64,000 nucleotides of DNA from Candidatus Bathyarchaeota archaeon (GCA_026014665.1 JAOZHX010000017.1:248001-312000), one strand, 5' to 3'. Positions 45,760 through 54,641 are shown, numbered from the stretch's first letter. The notes: generated by a model not told the origin, from the letters alone. A program made the numbers and translations.

Positions 45760-47370
45760 ATGTCAGAGGAAATTATCGGTCACGGCACTTGGTACGATAT
45801 GATGGCTAAAAAAGTCATCGAGCGGGAACAAACCCTAAAACGAGACATAAGCAGGGTTCGCACGGAGATGGGGCTTGGAGCCTCTGGGTTCCCCCACATA
45901 GGCAGCCTAGGCGACGCTGCACGCTCTTACGCTGTGACTCTTGCCCTCAAAGCGCAAGGCATCAACTCTGAATTGATTGCTTACTGCGACGACAAAGACG
46001 GATTACGCAAAGTTCCCGCAGGACTCACAAACGAAGGCCTAGAAAAATATCTCGGCTACCCTGTCTCAAGCATACCGGACCCGTTTGGCTGCCATGAAAG
46101 CTACGGCAAACACATGAGCAGCCTGCTGCTTGAAGCCCTCGACAAATGCGGCATACAATACAGCTATTACTCAGCAAAAGAAGTCTACGAAAAAGGCATA
46201 ATCCTAAACGAAACCCGAACCATCCTCACCCACGCCAAACAAGTCGGCGAAATCGTCAAGCAAGAAGTGGGGCAAGAAACCTACACCGAAGTTTTACCTT
46301 ATTTTGCAGTTTGCGCGAAATGCGGGCGTATCTATACCACTCGCGCCTACAGTTTCGACCCTAAAACCGACAAAGTCCACTACAAATGCGAAGGCCTAGA
46401 AATTCGCGGAAAGCTAATCGAAGGCTGCGGCTACGAAGGCGAAGCGGACATAGCTAAAGGCGAAGGAAAACTCACCTGGAAAGGCGAATTCGCCGCCCGT
46501 TGGAAAGCTCTTGACATCCGATTTGAAGCTTATGGCAAAGACATCGCTGACTCCGTGAAGATCAACGACCGAATATGTCGAGAAGTGCTCTGTTTCGAAC
46601 CGCCCTCTCATGCAAAATACGAGATGTTTCTTGACAAGGGTGGAAAAAAAATTAGTAAATCCGCTGGAAACGTTTTCACGCCTCAGGTGTGGTTCCGTTA
46701 TGGTTCGCCACAGTCGCTTCTGCTGCTGATGCTTAAGCGGTTCGTGGGCACCCGCACCTTGGATGTTTCTGATATTCCCGCTTACATGAATGAACTTGAC
46801 CAGCTTGAAGACGTTTACTTTGATAAGAAACAGGCAGGGGAAAAGGAAGCCATCCGCCTCAAAGGGCTCTTTCAATACTGTTATGTTATGAAGCCGCCTG
46901 CTAAACCCAGCATCCACGTGCCCTACAACCTTATGGCGTTTCTAGTCAAGATGGCGCCTAAAGAATGCCTCAACGCCTACGTTACGGAGAAACTGCAAAG
47001 TTACGGTTACCTACAGAAAAACCAAGCCTTAGACAAAAACCTGATGCAACGGATACAATTCGCACTAAACTGGATACGTGACTTTGAGGAAATCAAAGAA
47101 ACCGAAGTACAACTCACAACTGAAGAAAAAAAGGCCCTCACAGAACTTGTATCAAAACTGCAGACCGAAGATGATGCTGACAAAATTCAAAACGCCATCT
47201 TCAACGCAGCCAAAGACAACGGCATCAAACCAGCTGCCTTATTCAAAGTGCTCTACCAAATTCTGCTGGGGGCAACGCAGGGTCCACGTTTAGGACCCTA
47301 TGTGTTGGCGATGGGCAAGCAAAACGTCATTGCAGCTTTACAGAGAGCACTAAATAAAGAGCACCTTTAA
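45760..47370 (+). CDS. lysS: Class I lysyl-tRNA synthetase
   Basis: 536 residues of the archaeal class I type, unrelated to bacterial class II LysRS. GLGASGFPHIGSLGDAARSY carries the HIGH motif, CDDKDGLRKVP the substrate pocket, CAKCGRIYTT with a later CGYEG a zinc site, and GGKKISKSAGN the KMSKS loop. The C-terminal helical domain recognises the anticodon. It follows the tRNA-Glu gene by 79 bases. Confidence 0.95.
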   Translation: MSEEIIGHGTWYDMMAKKVIEREQTLKRDISRVRTEMGLGASGFPHIGSLGDAARSYAVTLALKAQGINSELIAYCDDKDGLRKVPAGLTNEGLEKYLGYPVSSIPDPFGCHESYGKHMSSLLLEALDKCGIQYSYYSAKEVYEKGIILNETRTILTHAKQVGEIVKQEVGQETYTEVLPYFAVCAKCGRIYTTRAYSFDPKTDKVHYKCEGLEIRGKLIEGCGYEGEADIAKGEGKLTWKGEFAARWKALDIRFEAYGKDIADSVKINDRICREVLCFEPPSHAKYEMFLDKGGKKISKSAGNVFTPQVWFRYGSPQSLLLLMLKRFVGTRTLDVSDIPAYMNELDQLEDVYFDKKQAGEKEAIRLKGLFQYCYVMKPPAKPSIHVPYNLMAFLVKMAPKECLNAYVTEKLQSYGYLQKNQALDKNLMQRIQFALNWIRDFEEIKETEVQLTTEEKKALTELVSKLQTEDDADKIQNAIFNAAKDNGIKPAALFKVLYQILLGATQGPRLGPYVLAMGKQNVIAALQRALNKEHL

Positions 47371-47497
47371 AAGAGCTTTGAAACGAGAACAACATTTAGA
47401 TAAACTTAAGAAAGAGGACAAAAGATTTGCCTTGTTAAGAGCTAACAGGACATAAGCCGGAGAAAAAATAAAAAATTGGTTTTGATTGATCGATTGT

Positions 47498-47752
47498 TTA
47501 ATTAAGTTGTTTACCGCAGTTTGGACAGAATCTTGTGCCCTCAGGAACTGGGCGACCGCAATTCATGCATATTCTGGTGTTTGGCGGTGGATATTGTTGT
47601 TGTGGCGGTGGATAATAGGGTTGAGGTCCATATGCATAGTTGTTTTGACGAATAACTTTAGGTCGGGTAAAGTAGTATATCAGCGCCGCTGGCCAGCAAA
47701 GGATCAACAGTATAATCAAAATTGCTAGGCTGTACTGTCTCTCTTCAACTTG
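47498..47752 (-). CDS. Small membrane protein with C-terminal zinc ribbon; start codon unclear
   Basis: The reliable part reads LIILLILCWPAALIYYF (one membrane span), a Tyr/Pro/Gln-rich linker (PYYPPPQQQYPPP) and a zinc ribbon CMNCGRPVPEGTRFCPNCGKQLN. The first TTG in frame (47719) cuts the span short. The frame stays open upstream, and ATA at 47752 follows AAGGGGG by seven bases, giving MGQVEERQYSLA before a full 21-residue span. I give the longer version; the shorter one is 47498-47719. Function unknown; such zinc-ribbon anchors are common in archaea. Confidence 0.6.
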   Translation of the reverse strand, partial: QVEERQYSLAILIILLILCWPAALIYYFTRPKVIRQNNYAYGPQPYYPPPQQQYPPPNTRICMNCGRPVPEGTRFCPNCGKQLN

Positions 47753-47859
47753 TCCTATATCATTTCCCCCTTGCAGGTATAGTGAGCGCTAACTGCATTT
47801 AAGCTTTTAGATGTGGCAAACTCGCAGCTATGTGGCATATCACATGATGTTTTGGTTGC

Positions 47860-48342
47860 TTACTTGAAACTGTTCCATTCATCTACGTAGGCATCTAAAC
47901 ATTTTGTTTTGTAGGCAATAAGATAAACGGACAACGCATAGATGCCTGCGAAGGCAAAAGCAACCAGAAACTCGAAATACAACCCCATCAAGAGCAACTG
48001 GATGCTTAACGCTTCCGCAATGCCCAACAATAGTCCTGTTGTAACACGTATGGTTGTGTTACTTTTCCTCAACTTAGCACTTTGAGTAAACCAATCTGAA
48101 ACAGCAAACAAGGGCAAAAACGCGATAAGCGGCAGATAAAAAGCATTGGGAACTTGCAATCCAAAAGCACTGCTCACAAAAACTATCAGCATCGCTAGCA
48201 TTATTCCTGTGCATCTTGAACAAAGATAGATGTATCTGCCTCCAAAACCCACACGTATTGTGTGGTCTAACTTTTCATTAGGGTGATGAGCAGTAAGCAG
48301 GAACAGGAGATAGCGCCAATTTTGCTTAGCCATTCTTCTCAC
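47860..48342 (-). CDS. DUF2085-type membrane protein
   Basis: 160 residues with four membrane spans. The N-terminal part has TAHHPNEKL and YIYLCSRCTGIMLAMLIV, the H-x(n)-C-x-R-C-T-G pattern of DUF2085, suggestive of a metal site at the membrane face. Function is not known. It lies before the minus-strand ABC-2 pair but is separated by 57 bases, and may be cotranscribed with it. Start GTG 48342 or ATG 48333. Confidence 0.78.
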   Translation of the reverse strand: MRRMAKQNWRYLLFLLTAHHPNEKLDHTIRVGFGGRYIYLCSRCTGIMLAMLIVFVSSAFGLQVPNAFYLPLIAFLPLFAVSDWFTQSAKLRKSNTTIRVTTGLLLGIAEALSIQLLLMGLYFEFLVAFAFAGIYALSVYLIAYKTKCLDAYVDEWNSFK

Positions 48343-48399
48343 ATTTCGCAGGCTCTAATACACTTGAAATAGCCATATTAGACTTTGCATAACATAACA

Positions 48400-49065
48400 T
48401 CAGAACTGCTTTCTATCAAAAAGCACCAACGCCACCGCAAGCAACGCACCTGCCAGAGCAACGGCAACGGCTAACGTGAAATAAACTGCGCCTTCAATAT
48501 ATAGTAGAGTGGGCAAAAGCGGAATTACAGAAATCTGGTTTCCTCCGTAGATAACCAAAATAGCCCCCACCATAACTGAAGGAGCTGCAGTACCGATTAA
48601 CACGCCTGCAGCGCATGAAACCGCTACCATGGAGAGACTTAAAGATAGTGATTGCCAAACCTCATCGAAAACTATTGTTGACAGAGTGCCGGTCGTTACG
48701 AAATCCATTGCGGTACCTGCGATTACAGATATAAAGCTTGCTACGGCTATGCAGGTATAGACCGAAAAAAACTTTGCCAATAAGAGGTCACGGCGTTTTA
48801 AGGGTCGTATTAGGAACAGATCGTACACATGCCTGTTTTTCTCATTGATAATGGAGACTGCAAGCATAACCGACGCCAGCGTCCCTGCTAAACTTGAGAC
48901 CACTAGAGCAGAAATAACAGTGAATGGTATGGCTTCTCCTGCGGTGCTGGATTGTACAAACCGAAAGAGAATGGCGATAACTGGCAAGCCGACCCATAAG
49001 AAAAGCATGACTTTAGACTTGTAAAAACCCCTCAACTCATCAATAAACAACAATGATGCTTTCAT
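48400..49065 (-). CDS. ABC-2 type exporter, membrane subunit (second system)
   Basis: 221 residues with six hydrophobic spans. NEKNRHVYDLFLIRPLKRRDLLLAKF is the conserved cytoplasmic loop of ABC-2 permeases of the NatB/YhaP kind. Its start overlaps the end of the ATPase gene by four bases. No Na-export or antibiotic link is evident from neighbours. Confidence 0.85.
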   Translation of the reverse strand: MKASLLFIDELRGFYKSKVMLFLWVGLPVIAILFRFVQSSTAGEAIPFTVISALVVSSLAGTLASVMLAVSIINEKNRHVYDLFLIRPLKRRDLLLAKFFSVYTCIAVASFISVIAGTAMDFVTTGTLSTIVFDEVWQSLSLSLSMVAVSCAAGVLIGTAAPSVMVGAILVIYGGNQISVIPLLPTLLYIEGAVYFTLAVAVALAGALLAVALVLFDRKQF

Positions 49066-50039
49066 GGTTGTTCCTCCTGTACATAATTAAGGTAAATTTG
49101 ATCAAGCGACGGCGACAAAAGCTGTATGCCATGGACTCGAATTTTCAACTTCGCAATCAATTGTATAAGTTCATCGAAAACCTCGTTTTCGTCAGCATCA
49201 GATTCCAAATGAACCAAGAGGCTGCCCGGCGAAGGCTCAGTGACACCCTTAATGTTATGGATTGATCCTATTTCATTCCACTTATCGGAGCCACCAGATA
49301 ATAAAACCTCAATCGTTTTCTCAGCTTGCAAGCGAGCTTTCAATTCCTTCAAAGTGCCAATCTGCTTAATACGCCCATGGCTAATTATACCGATTCTATC
49401 CGCAACGTCTTGCACGTCACTAAGGATATGCGAAGAAAACAAAATTGTAGTCCCTTGGTTTTTGAGTTTCAAGACAATTTCTTTAAATTGGTAACGGCTC
49501 AAGGGATCCAAGCCACCAAGCGGCTCATCAAGCACCAGAAATTTTGGTTCATGCAAAAGTGCTTGAGCCAAACCAACCTTCTGAATCATTCCCCCAGACA
49601 ACTGAGAAATCTTTTTTTGCCTCAATTCAGCAAGACCAAGCAAATTCAGGATCTTTGGAATCCTATCTTCTACTTCTTGTTCGTTTAATCCCGAAAGTTT
49701 TCCAAACGTGATTAAAGCATGATTTATGGTACGCCATTCTTGGAAAGCTACATTTTGAGGAAGATAACCCAGCAACCTATGAATCGCAGTTTTCTCTCTT
49801 CCAACCTGATAACCCCCTATGAAGGCTTCTCCCTCAAAATCACCGATCAAATCCACAAGAATTTTCATAGTTGTTGTTTTTCCAGCGCCGTTTGGACCGA
49901 TGTAACCGAAAATTTCGCCTTGTTTTATGGTAAAAGAAATATTGTCGAGGGCGCGAAATCTTCCGTAGTTTTTTGAGAGGTTCTTTACAACAACGAAATC
50001 AGCGCCTTTAGCACTTTGTATCATGCCCTTGCTTGCCAC
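49062..50039 (-). CDS. ABC-2 type exporter, ATP-binding subunit (second system)
   Basis: 325 residues. Walker A GPNGAGKTTTMKIL, signature LSGGMIQKVGLAQ, Walker B FLVLDEPLGGLDP and H-loop SSHILSD are intact. Residues 235-325 form the C-terminal extension. It is the first gene of a two-gene exporter on the minus strand. GTG at 50039 and ATG at 50024 are both possible starts. Confidence 0.92.
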   Translation of the reverse strand: MASKGMIQSAKGADFVVVKNLSKNYGRFRALDNISFTIKQGEIFGYIGPNGAGKTTTMKILVDLIGDFEGEAFIGGYQVGREKTAIHRLLGYLPQNVAFQEWRTINHALITFGKLSGLNEQEVEDRIPKILNLLGLAELRQKKISQLSGGMIQKVGLAQALLHEPKFLVLDEPLGGLDPLSRYQFKEIVLKLKNQGTTILFSSHILSDVQDVADRIGIISHGRIKQIGTLKELKARLQAEKTIEVLLSGGSDKWNEIGSIHNIKGVTEPSPGSLLVHLESDADENEVFDELIQLIAKLKIRVHGIQLLSPSLDQIYLNYVQEEQP

Positions 50040-50169
50040 CTACAATCCATTTAGCCACACGCCTGCCATTTATTTGCTTCTATGCAGGTTAGATGACTTT
50101 TGACCACTATTCTTAAGTTTAGGCAAAGTATTTACTTTCTCTGCCCTCACTTTTTCGAGGGATACTGAA

Positions 50170-50248
50170 GGGCCTGTCGTCTAGTACGGATTATGACACC
50201 GGCCTGCGGAGCCGGAGGTCCTGGGTTCAAATCCCAGCGGGCCCGCCA
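50170..50248 (+). tRNA. tRNA-Arg (anticodon GCG), CCA encoded
   Basis: Acceptor GGGCCTG pairs with CGGGCCC with one T-G pair; discriminator G is followed by CCA. The anticodon arm CCGGC-CTGCGGA-GCCGG gives GCG, reading CGC/CGU. The T arm is CTGGG-TTCAAAT-CCCAG. Confidence 0.93.
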
Positions 50249-50492
50249 ACATTATTAAGCGAATCCCCTTAAAATGACTCGTTTTGCTTACTTTAACTTA
50301 TGGTAATGCTTGTTTTGTAAGCATGATTAGTGGTTAATGGCGAGAATAGCCCAAAAACAGCAAGCAATCATAGCGATTGATGGTACTGGCATCGTTTCGT
50401 CTTGCTCTCTCATTTGTTGGTTACATGTTGAGACAACAAGGATTCATATATTATCGAGTCGAAGTACCAGCAAACTCTTGCATGTGTGCTAT

Positions 50493-50618
50493 ATGGTTCG
50501 CTGCCCTAACTGTGGAAGAAGCCTAAGTCGACCGACTAAAAGAATATCCAACGCCCTCTTTACTATAGAGGTCTATGTATGTGAGGGGTGTGGCACCAAG
50601 TTTAACGTGACTTATTGA
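50493..50618 (+). CDS. 41-residue zinc-ribbon protein
   Basis: MVRCPNCGRSLSRPTKRISN leads to VYVCEGCGTKFNVTY: two C-x-x-C knuckles 28 residues apart, enough for one zinc site. The frame extends upstream to 50337 but those residues have no conserved look. A TATA-like CATATATTA lies near 50434. Small single-zinc proteins of this kind often bind nucleic acid; role unknown. Confidence 0.65.
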   Translation: MVRCPNCGRSLSRPTKRISNALFTIEVYVCEGCGTKFNVTY

Positions 50619-50899
50619 TAAGATGCATTTTTGGGTTGATAGATGACTATTTTTCCCTGCTCCTCTTTCAAAGCTAAACTATGTTTTGAAGCGATTTTCT
50701 CAACCTGACGCTTTGTCTCGCTGTCCAGTATCGTTTTGATATGCACTTGATAACCCTTCGAGAGATCGTCTGGTTTTGAACCGACCAAGGCAACAGCATC
50801 GGCTAATAGGTCCCTGCAGGTGTCTTTAATTTCTTTTAAACAAGTGATTGCTTCATCTCGTCTCATTCTGCAAATCACCAAAAAAGGTTTATCTTCCAT
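50612..50899 (-). CDS. Uncharacterised small protein
   Basis: 95 residues: LVICRMRRDEAITCLKEIKD, then helical and strand segments ending KEEQGKIVIYQPKN. It has no membrane spans or clear metal motif. Its end overlaps the small zinc-ribbon gene by seven bases. I do not recognise it; length and composition fit a real alpha/beta protein. Confidence 0.55.
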   Translation of the reverse strand: MEDKPFLVICRMRRDEAITCLKEIKDTCRDLLADAVALVGSKPDDLSKGYQVHIKTILDSETKRQVEKIASKHSLALKEEQGKIVIYQPKNASYQ

Positions 50900-50957
50900 G
50901 TCAATATAAGCTATGGCTTGCGTGTACTGCTGACGTCTTACAGATTGGCATTTCCAA

Positions 50958-52436
50958 CTATCTAAGGAGGCTCTTTAGGTACTTCATTATGAGTTGCGGT
51001 TGGTCGATTGCCGTTTTGAGCGCCTTTCTTGGATGTTTGATGTGTCCAATGAGCGATAGCTTCTTGTATTCAGCTAAGGCTTTGGCGGCGATTTCCTTGA
51101 CTTCGGCTGGTGTAAACTCGTTGGTGGTTATAAGCGGCATGCCTTTGGCTTGTCTTGCCTGAGCGAAACTGTTCCAGGTGAGGTCTGCTGGTAAGTATCC
51201 CTTGGTTTTGCATTCTTCATAGAGGCGTGTGCCATAGGATGGTGTGGCAGCAAACAGGTGCATACCCACATCATACTTACGCTTTAATTCAAGCGCGAAA
51301 TCCACGGTGTGCTGCATGTTCTCTTTGGTTTCCCCTGGAAAACCGATGATGTAGAAGGCGCCAGTTTTCAACCCGATTTCTTTGGCGTTCTTGGCAAATT
51401 CAACCACGCGGTTGAGGTCAAGGCTTTTGCATATGACGTTATCGAGGATTTGCTGGTCGCCTGATTCAACTCCTACAAAAACGCTCTTGCAACCAGATCG
51501 TTGCATTTTCTTTAGCAAGTCAAGGTTTAGGCAGTCTGCTCTCACTCCGTTTGGTGTTTCCCAACCTATCTTTATTTTGCGTTGGATTATCCCGTCACAA
51601 ATCGCTTCGAACCTTGGAATATCCAGCGTTAGGTTATCATCCTCAAAGAAGATGTTTTTTACGTTGTATTTTTTGACGACGTATTCTATGTGTTTTATTA
51701 CGTAGCTAGCTGAATGTGCCCGGAAACGCTTGCCCATATGCAGATGAACTGCACAGAAGCAACAGTTGAAGGGGCAGCCTCGGCTAGTAATCATGGAGAT
51801 GGCTCTGTCTCGGAAGCTACGGTAACCTATCTTAGGATGAAGGTATTGGTTCATGTCTACAAGGTCGTAAGCTGGGTAAGGAAGCTCGTCTAAATCTTCA
51901 ATAAAGGGTCTAGTTGCGTTAACTATTATTTTTTTGCTGTCCCTGTATGCTATGCCTTCTATGTCATGTAGCTGTTTTTTGCCTTCAAAGGCTTGGGCTA
52001 CATCCCGCATGGTGTATTCGCCTTCGCCGCATACCACGATGTCGACGTTTTGCGCTTCTTCTAAGAACTCCTTTGGCACCAAGGAGACATGTGGTCCGCC
52101 GACAACTGTTAAGATTTTGCTATCGACTTGCTTGGTTAAGTTGCTGACTTTTAACGTGTTTTCTATTTGACAAGTGAATGGTCCTGCTATACCAACAATG
52201 TCGGGTTTGCGAGATCTTATTTCTTGCTTTATTCGATCAGGAGGCATTCCGACGGTGATGATTTCCCCGTCCTTTTTGTACGTGGAATTGGTCATGAAGG
52301 CGTCCAGTATTTCCGTTTGGTAGCCTGAGTGTTGAAGGACTGCTGCTATGTACATTAAGCCTATGGGCAGGTTTCCTGCGGGCGGTTCAGAACCGGGGTA
52401 GAATGTTTGCGGCGGGTTGATAAGCAGGACTTTCAT
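50958..52436 (-). CDS. B12-binding radical SAM enzyme
   Basis: 492 residues. The N-terminal cobalamin-binding domain starts VLLINPPQTFYPGSEPPAGNLPIGLMYIAAVL and contains VVGGPHVSLVPKEFLE. The radical SAM core has ITSRGCPFNCCFCAVH (C-x3-C-x2-C), then FFEDDNLTLD and GFPGETKENMQHT. The class includes methylases and cyclases of lipids, hopanoids and cofactors (P-methylase, BchE-like). No neighbour points to the substrate. A second member of the class opens at 63140. Confidence 0.88.
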   Translation of the reverse strand: MKVLLINPPQTFYPGSEPPAGNLPIGLMYIAAVLQHSGYQTEILDAFMTNSTYKKDGEIITVGMPPDRIKQEIRSRKPDIVGIAGPFTCQIENTLKVSNLTKQVDSKILTVVGGPHVSLVPKEFLEEAQNVDIVVCGEGEYTMRDVAQAFEGKKQLHDIEGIAYRDSKKIIVNATRPFIEDLDELPYPAYDLVDMNQYLHPKIGYRSFRDRAISMITSRGCPFNCCFCAVHLHMGKRFRAHSASYVIKHIEYVVKKYNVKNIFFEDDNLTLDIPRFEAICDGIIQRKIKIGWETPNGVRADCLNLDLLKKMQRSGCKSVFVGVESGDQQILDNVICKSLDLNRVVEFAKNAKEIGLKTGAFYIIGFPGETKENMQHTVDFALELKRKYDVGMHLFAATPSYGTRLYEECKTKGYLPADLTWNSFAQARQAKGMPLITTNEFTPAEVKEIAAKALAEYKKLSLIGHIKHPRKALKTAIDQPQLIMKYLKSLLR

Positions 52437-52669
52437 TCAACATTCCAGTGACTATTTAGGTGGCAGGTCAGAGATATTTAATTTACCTCATAATTCAGAT
52501 TACCGTCATCATCACGGCGTAAGCTGTTTTGTGTAAGTATTCATCAGTTTAATATTCTTTTGTGGCTTAGTTAGCATGTTACTGCTATAATACAACAACA
52601 TAGGTTTATGAGCGGTTATTCGGCTCTATTATTGTTAACTTTTCCATAGTTTAGTAGGAGGTGAATTTT

Positions 52670-52990
52670 TTGAGTACACGCACTGAAGAAACAAGAAAGG
52701 GTAAGATGACCGTTGCCGAGGCAGGAAGGAAAGGCGGACAAAAAACCGCTGCAACACACGGACGGGAGTTTTATGAAGAAATTGGACGCAAAGGCGGCGA
52801 GAAAGTCTCCTCTGAACGAGGCCCAGAGTTTTACAGTGAAATAGGAAGCAAAGGCGGTTCGGAACGGGCTAAGCAGCATGAAGGAAGTGCTGAGGCTGCG
52901 GGTAAGACAAGCCTTGAGGAAGCAGGTCACCGTGGAGGACAAAGAGTACGAAAGCTAATTCAAGCAGGAAAAGAACACGAAATAGAATGA
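52670..52990 (+). CDS. KGG-repeat stress protein 1
   Basis: 106 residues from TTG, five bases after GGAGGTGA. The family unit KMTVAEAGRKGGQKTAATHG is followed by REFYEEIGRKGGEK and PEFYSEIGSKGGSERAKQHEG, then GHRGGQRVRKLIQAGKEHE. KGG proteins (bacterial GsiB/YciG and fungal con-10) are small, hydrophilic and probably disordered, and accumulate under drought, starvation or oxidative stress. First of six in an array with shared ribosome-binding context. An 80-base piece (52865-52944) is almost identical in copy 3. Confidence 0.9.
   Translation: MSTRTEETRKGKMTVAEAGRKGGQKTAATHGREFYEEIGRKGGEKVSSERGPEFYSEIGSKGGSERAKQHEGSAEAAGKTSLEEAGHRGGQRVRKLIQAGKEHEIE
52865..52944 (+). repeat. 80-base near-identical segment, copy in KGG gene 1
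   Basis: Matches 53570-53649 with a single difference (GAA versus GAG) that is silent. This is far above the similarity of the rest of the two genes, so recent duplication or gene conversion is likely. Confidence 0.8.
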
Positions 52991-53070
52991 CACTTCTAAT
53001 TGAATTTGTATTTTTTTGTTTTTTTAATTCTTCATATTCTCCTAGAACTTTAATTAACGGAGGTGATTTT

Positions 53071-53265
53071 TTGGAAAGAGAAGAAAAGAAAGGCAAGATG
53101 ACTGTTGAGGAAGCGGGACGAAGGGGCGGCCTGAGGACATCTGAAACGCACGGTGAAGAATTTTATAGTGAGATAGGCCGCAAGGGCGGAAGAATAGGCG
53201 GACCTAAGGGTGGGCAGAGAGTCCGCAAATTAATCCAGGAAGGAAAGGAACATGAGGAAGAGTAG
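53071..53265 (+). CDS. KGG-repeat stress protein 2
   Basis: 64 residues from TTG after GGAGGTGA. It opens with EREEKKGKMTVEEAGRRGGL, carries one EFYSEIGRKGGR unit and closes GGPKGGQRVRKLIQEGKEHE. This is the short form with one complete repeat, lacking the KQHEG segment of copies 1 and 3. It is separated from copy 1 by 80 bases of AT-rich sequence that could hold its own promoter. Confidence 0.88.
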   Translation: MEREEKKGKMTVEEAGRRGGLRTSETHGEEFYSEIGRKGGRIGGPKGGQRVRKLIQEGKEHEEE

Positions 53266-53443
53266 CCTCTTTTCCTTTAATAACGCTCATTTTTTAATCC
53301 TTTTTTTGTTTCATAGACTTTTTTCTTCAAGTTGATTTCTTGATGTTGCTGTGCTCAGCCAGCCACATATGTTTAAGAAGTTTGTTTTAAGCTAGGAGAT
53401 TGAATAAAAAGCTACCGTTTAACTTTTTTTGGAGGTGAAATGT

Positions 53444-53695
53444 TTGGGCGAAGAAAAAAAGAAAGGTAAGATGACCGTTGAAGAAGCAGGGCGTATGGGC
53501 GGAGAGAAAACATCAGAAACACATGGTCCAGAGTTTTACAGTGAAATAGGAAGCAAAGGTGGCACAACGCGGGCTAAGCAGCATGAGGGAAGTGCTGAGG
53601 CTGCGGGTAAGACAAGCCTTGAGGAAGCAGGTCACCGTGGAGGACAAAGGGTAAGGAAACTTATCGAAGAAGGCAAAGAGCACGAAGAGGAATAA
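53444..53695 (+). CDS. KGG-repeat stress protein 3
   Basis: 83 residues from TTG after GGAGGTGA. GKMTVEEAGRMGGEKTSETHG, then PEFYSEIGSKGGTTRAKQHEG, SAEAAGKTSLEEAGHRGGQ and a KLIEEGKEHEEE tail. It lies 178 bases after copy 2, with a TTTAAGAAG-type AT stretch upstream. It shares an 80-base, almost exact, segment with copy 1. Confidence 0.88.
   Translation: MGEEKKKGKMTVEEAGRMGGEKTSETHGPEFYSEIGSKGGTTRAKQHEGSAEAAGKTSLEEAGHRGGQRVRKLIEEGKEHEEE
53570..53649 (+). repeat. 80-base near-identical segment, copy in KGG gene 3
   Basis: Partner of 52865-52944, one silent difference. It spans the KQHEG to GHRGGQ part of the protein. Confidence 0.8.
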
Positions 53696-53759
53696 GAAAA
53701 CTATCAGGATTCAAACTCCCATCTTTAGAGAACTTCGTTTATGATAGGAGGTGAATTAT

Positions 53760-53942
53760 TTGTCTGACGAAAGAAAAAAAGGGCAAATGAGTGTTGAAGA
53801 AGCAGGACGTATGGGCGGCCAAAAAGGTGGGCGCAGAACCGCTGAGACGCATGGTAGAGAATTTTACGAGGAGATCGGACATAAAGGTGGGCAAAAAGTC
53901 CGCAAACTTATCGAAGAAGGAAAACAACACGAAGAGGAATGA
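53760..53942 (+). CDS. KGG-repeat stress protein 4
   Basis: 60 residues from TTG after GGAGGTGA at 53748-53755. It reads GQMSVEEAGRMGGQKGGRRT, REFYEEIGHKGGQKVRKLIE and ends KQHEEE. It is a minimal one-repeat form. The following gene starts 46 bases later, so these two could share a transcript. Confidence 0.87.
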   Translation: MSDERKKGQMSVEEAGRMGGQKGGRRTAETHGREFYEEIGHKGGQKVRKLIEEGKQHEEE

Positions 53943-53988
53943 ATGAGGTTCTATATTGAGAAGGCAGGTATTTTTGGGAGGTGATTTG

Positions 53989-54156
53989 ATGACAGAAAAA
54001 AAGAAAGGTAAGATGACCGTTGAAGAAGCAGGACGTATGGGCGGAGAAAAAACGTCGGAAACTCATGGCGAGGAATTCTACAGTGAAATAGGGCGTAAGG
54101 GAGGACAAAAAGTTAAGAAGCTCATTGAAGAAGGAAAAGAGCACGAAACTGAGTAA
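53989..54156 (+). CDS. KGG-repeat stress protein 5
   Basis: 55 residues, the shortest of the set and the only one starting with ATG; GGAGGTGA precedes it at 53977-53984. It has one unit: GKMTVEEAGRMGGEKTSETHG, EFYSEIGRKGGQKVKKLIEE. Like its neighbours it lacks Cys and Trp and is rich in Lys, Glu and Gly, as expected for a disordered hydrophilin. Confidence 0.87.
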   Translation: MTEKKKGKMTVEEAGRMGGEKTSETHGEEFYSEIGRKGGQKVKKLIEEGKEHETE

Positions 54157-54228
54157 CCAACATTCATATCCTATCGTTGAAGCTTCTTAGTTTTTTATTT
54201 TTATCTGTGAGTTGGAGGTGAATAGACA

Positions 54229-54513
54229 ACGAGTAAACAAGAAGTAGCGCCCACTAGGCGAAGGGGAATCGGTCAAGGTCGAGGAACCAGAAGACAGTAT
54301 ACTGATAAGAGTGGACGGTTAGGACGGGTTAGCCCAGCGATTGTAGAAAAATACCTCAAAGGAGTGCATTACCCCGCGGACAAAAGAAACCTTGTTACCA
54401 ACGCAGAAGGCAAAGCTGCGCCAGACGATGTCATGAATCTAATTAACAAACTTCCAGAGAAAACATACAATTCGCCCATTGATATAACAAAAGAAATAGG
54501 TAAGATAGAATAA
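54229..54513 (+). CDS. DUF2795 protein, no canonical start codon
   Basis: The frame encodes about 94 residues: a Gly/Arg-rich lead (RRRGIGQGRGTRRQYTD) and a DUF2795 domain, VEKYLKGVHYPADKRNLV followed by NLINKLPEKTYNSPIDITKE. DUF2795 proteins are small and unassigned, and in bacteria often occur with stress genes. A GGAGGTGA at 54214-54221 is like those of the KGG genes, but the frame has a TAG at 54223 and then no ATG, GTG or TTG before the domain; ACG at 54229 is seven bases from the site and gives (M)SKQEVAP. It sits inside the KGG array, between copies 5 and 6. Confidence 0.7.
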   Translation, partial: TSKQEVAPTRRRGIGQGRGTRRQYTDKSGRLGRVSPAIVEKYLKGVHYPADKRNLVTNAEGKAAPDDVMNLINKLPEKTYNSPIDITKEIGKIE

Positions 54514-54641
54514 CATAATACCAACCCTTCGCTATCCCCATAAGTTTATTTTCTATGTTTAAAATCCTCAAGACTTGATGCTTGGCTAAACCGTTAGGTC
54601 GCTTTTTGCACGGATGCTTTTTAGTTTTGGAGGTGAACATT

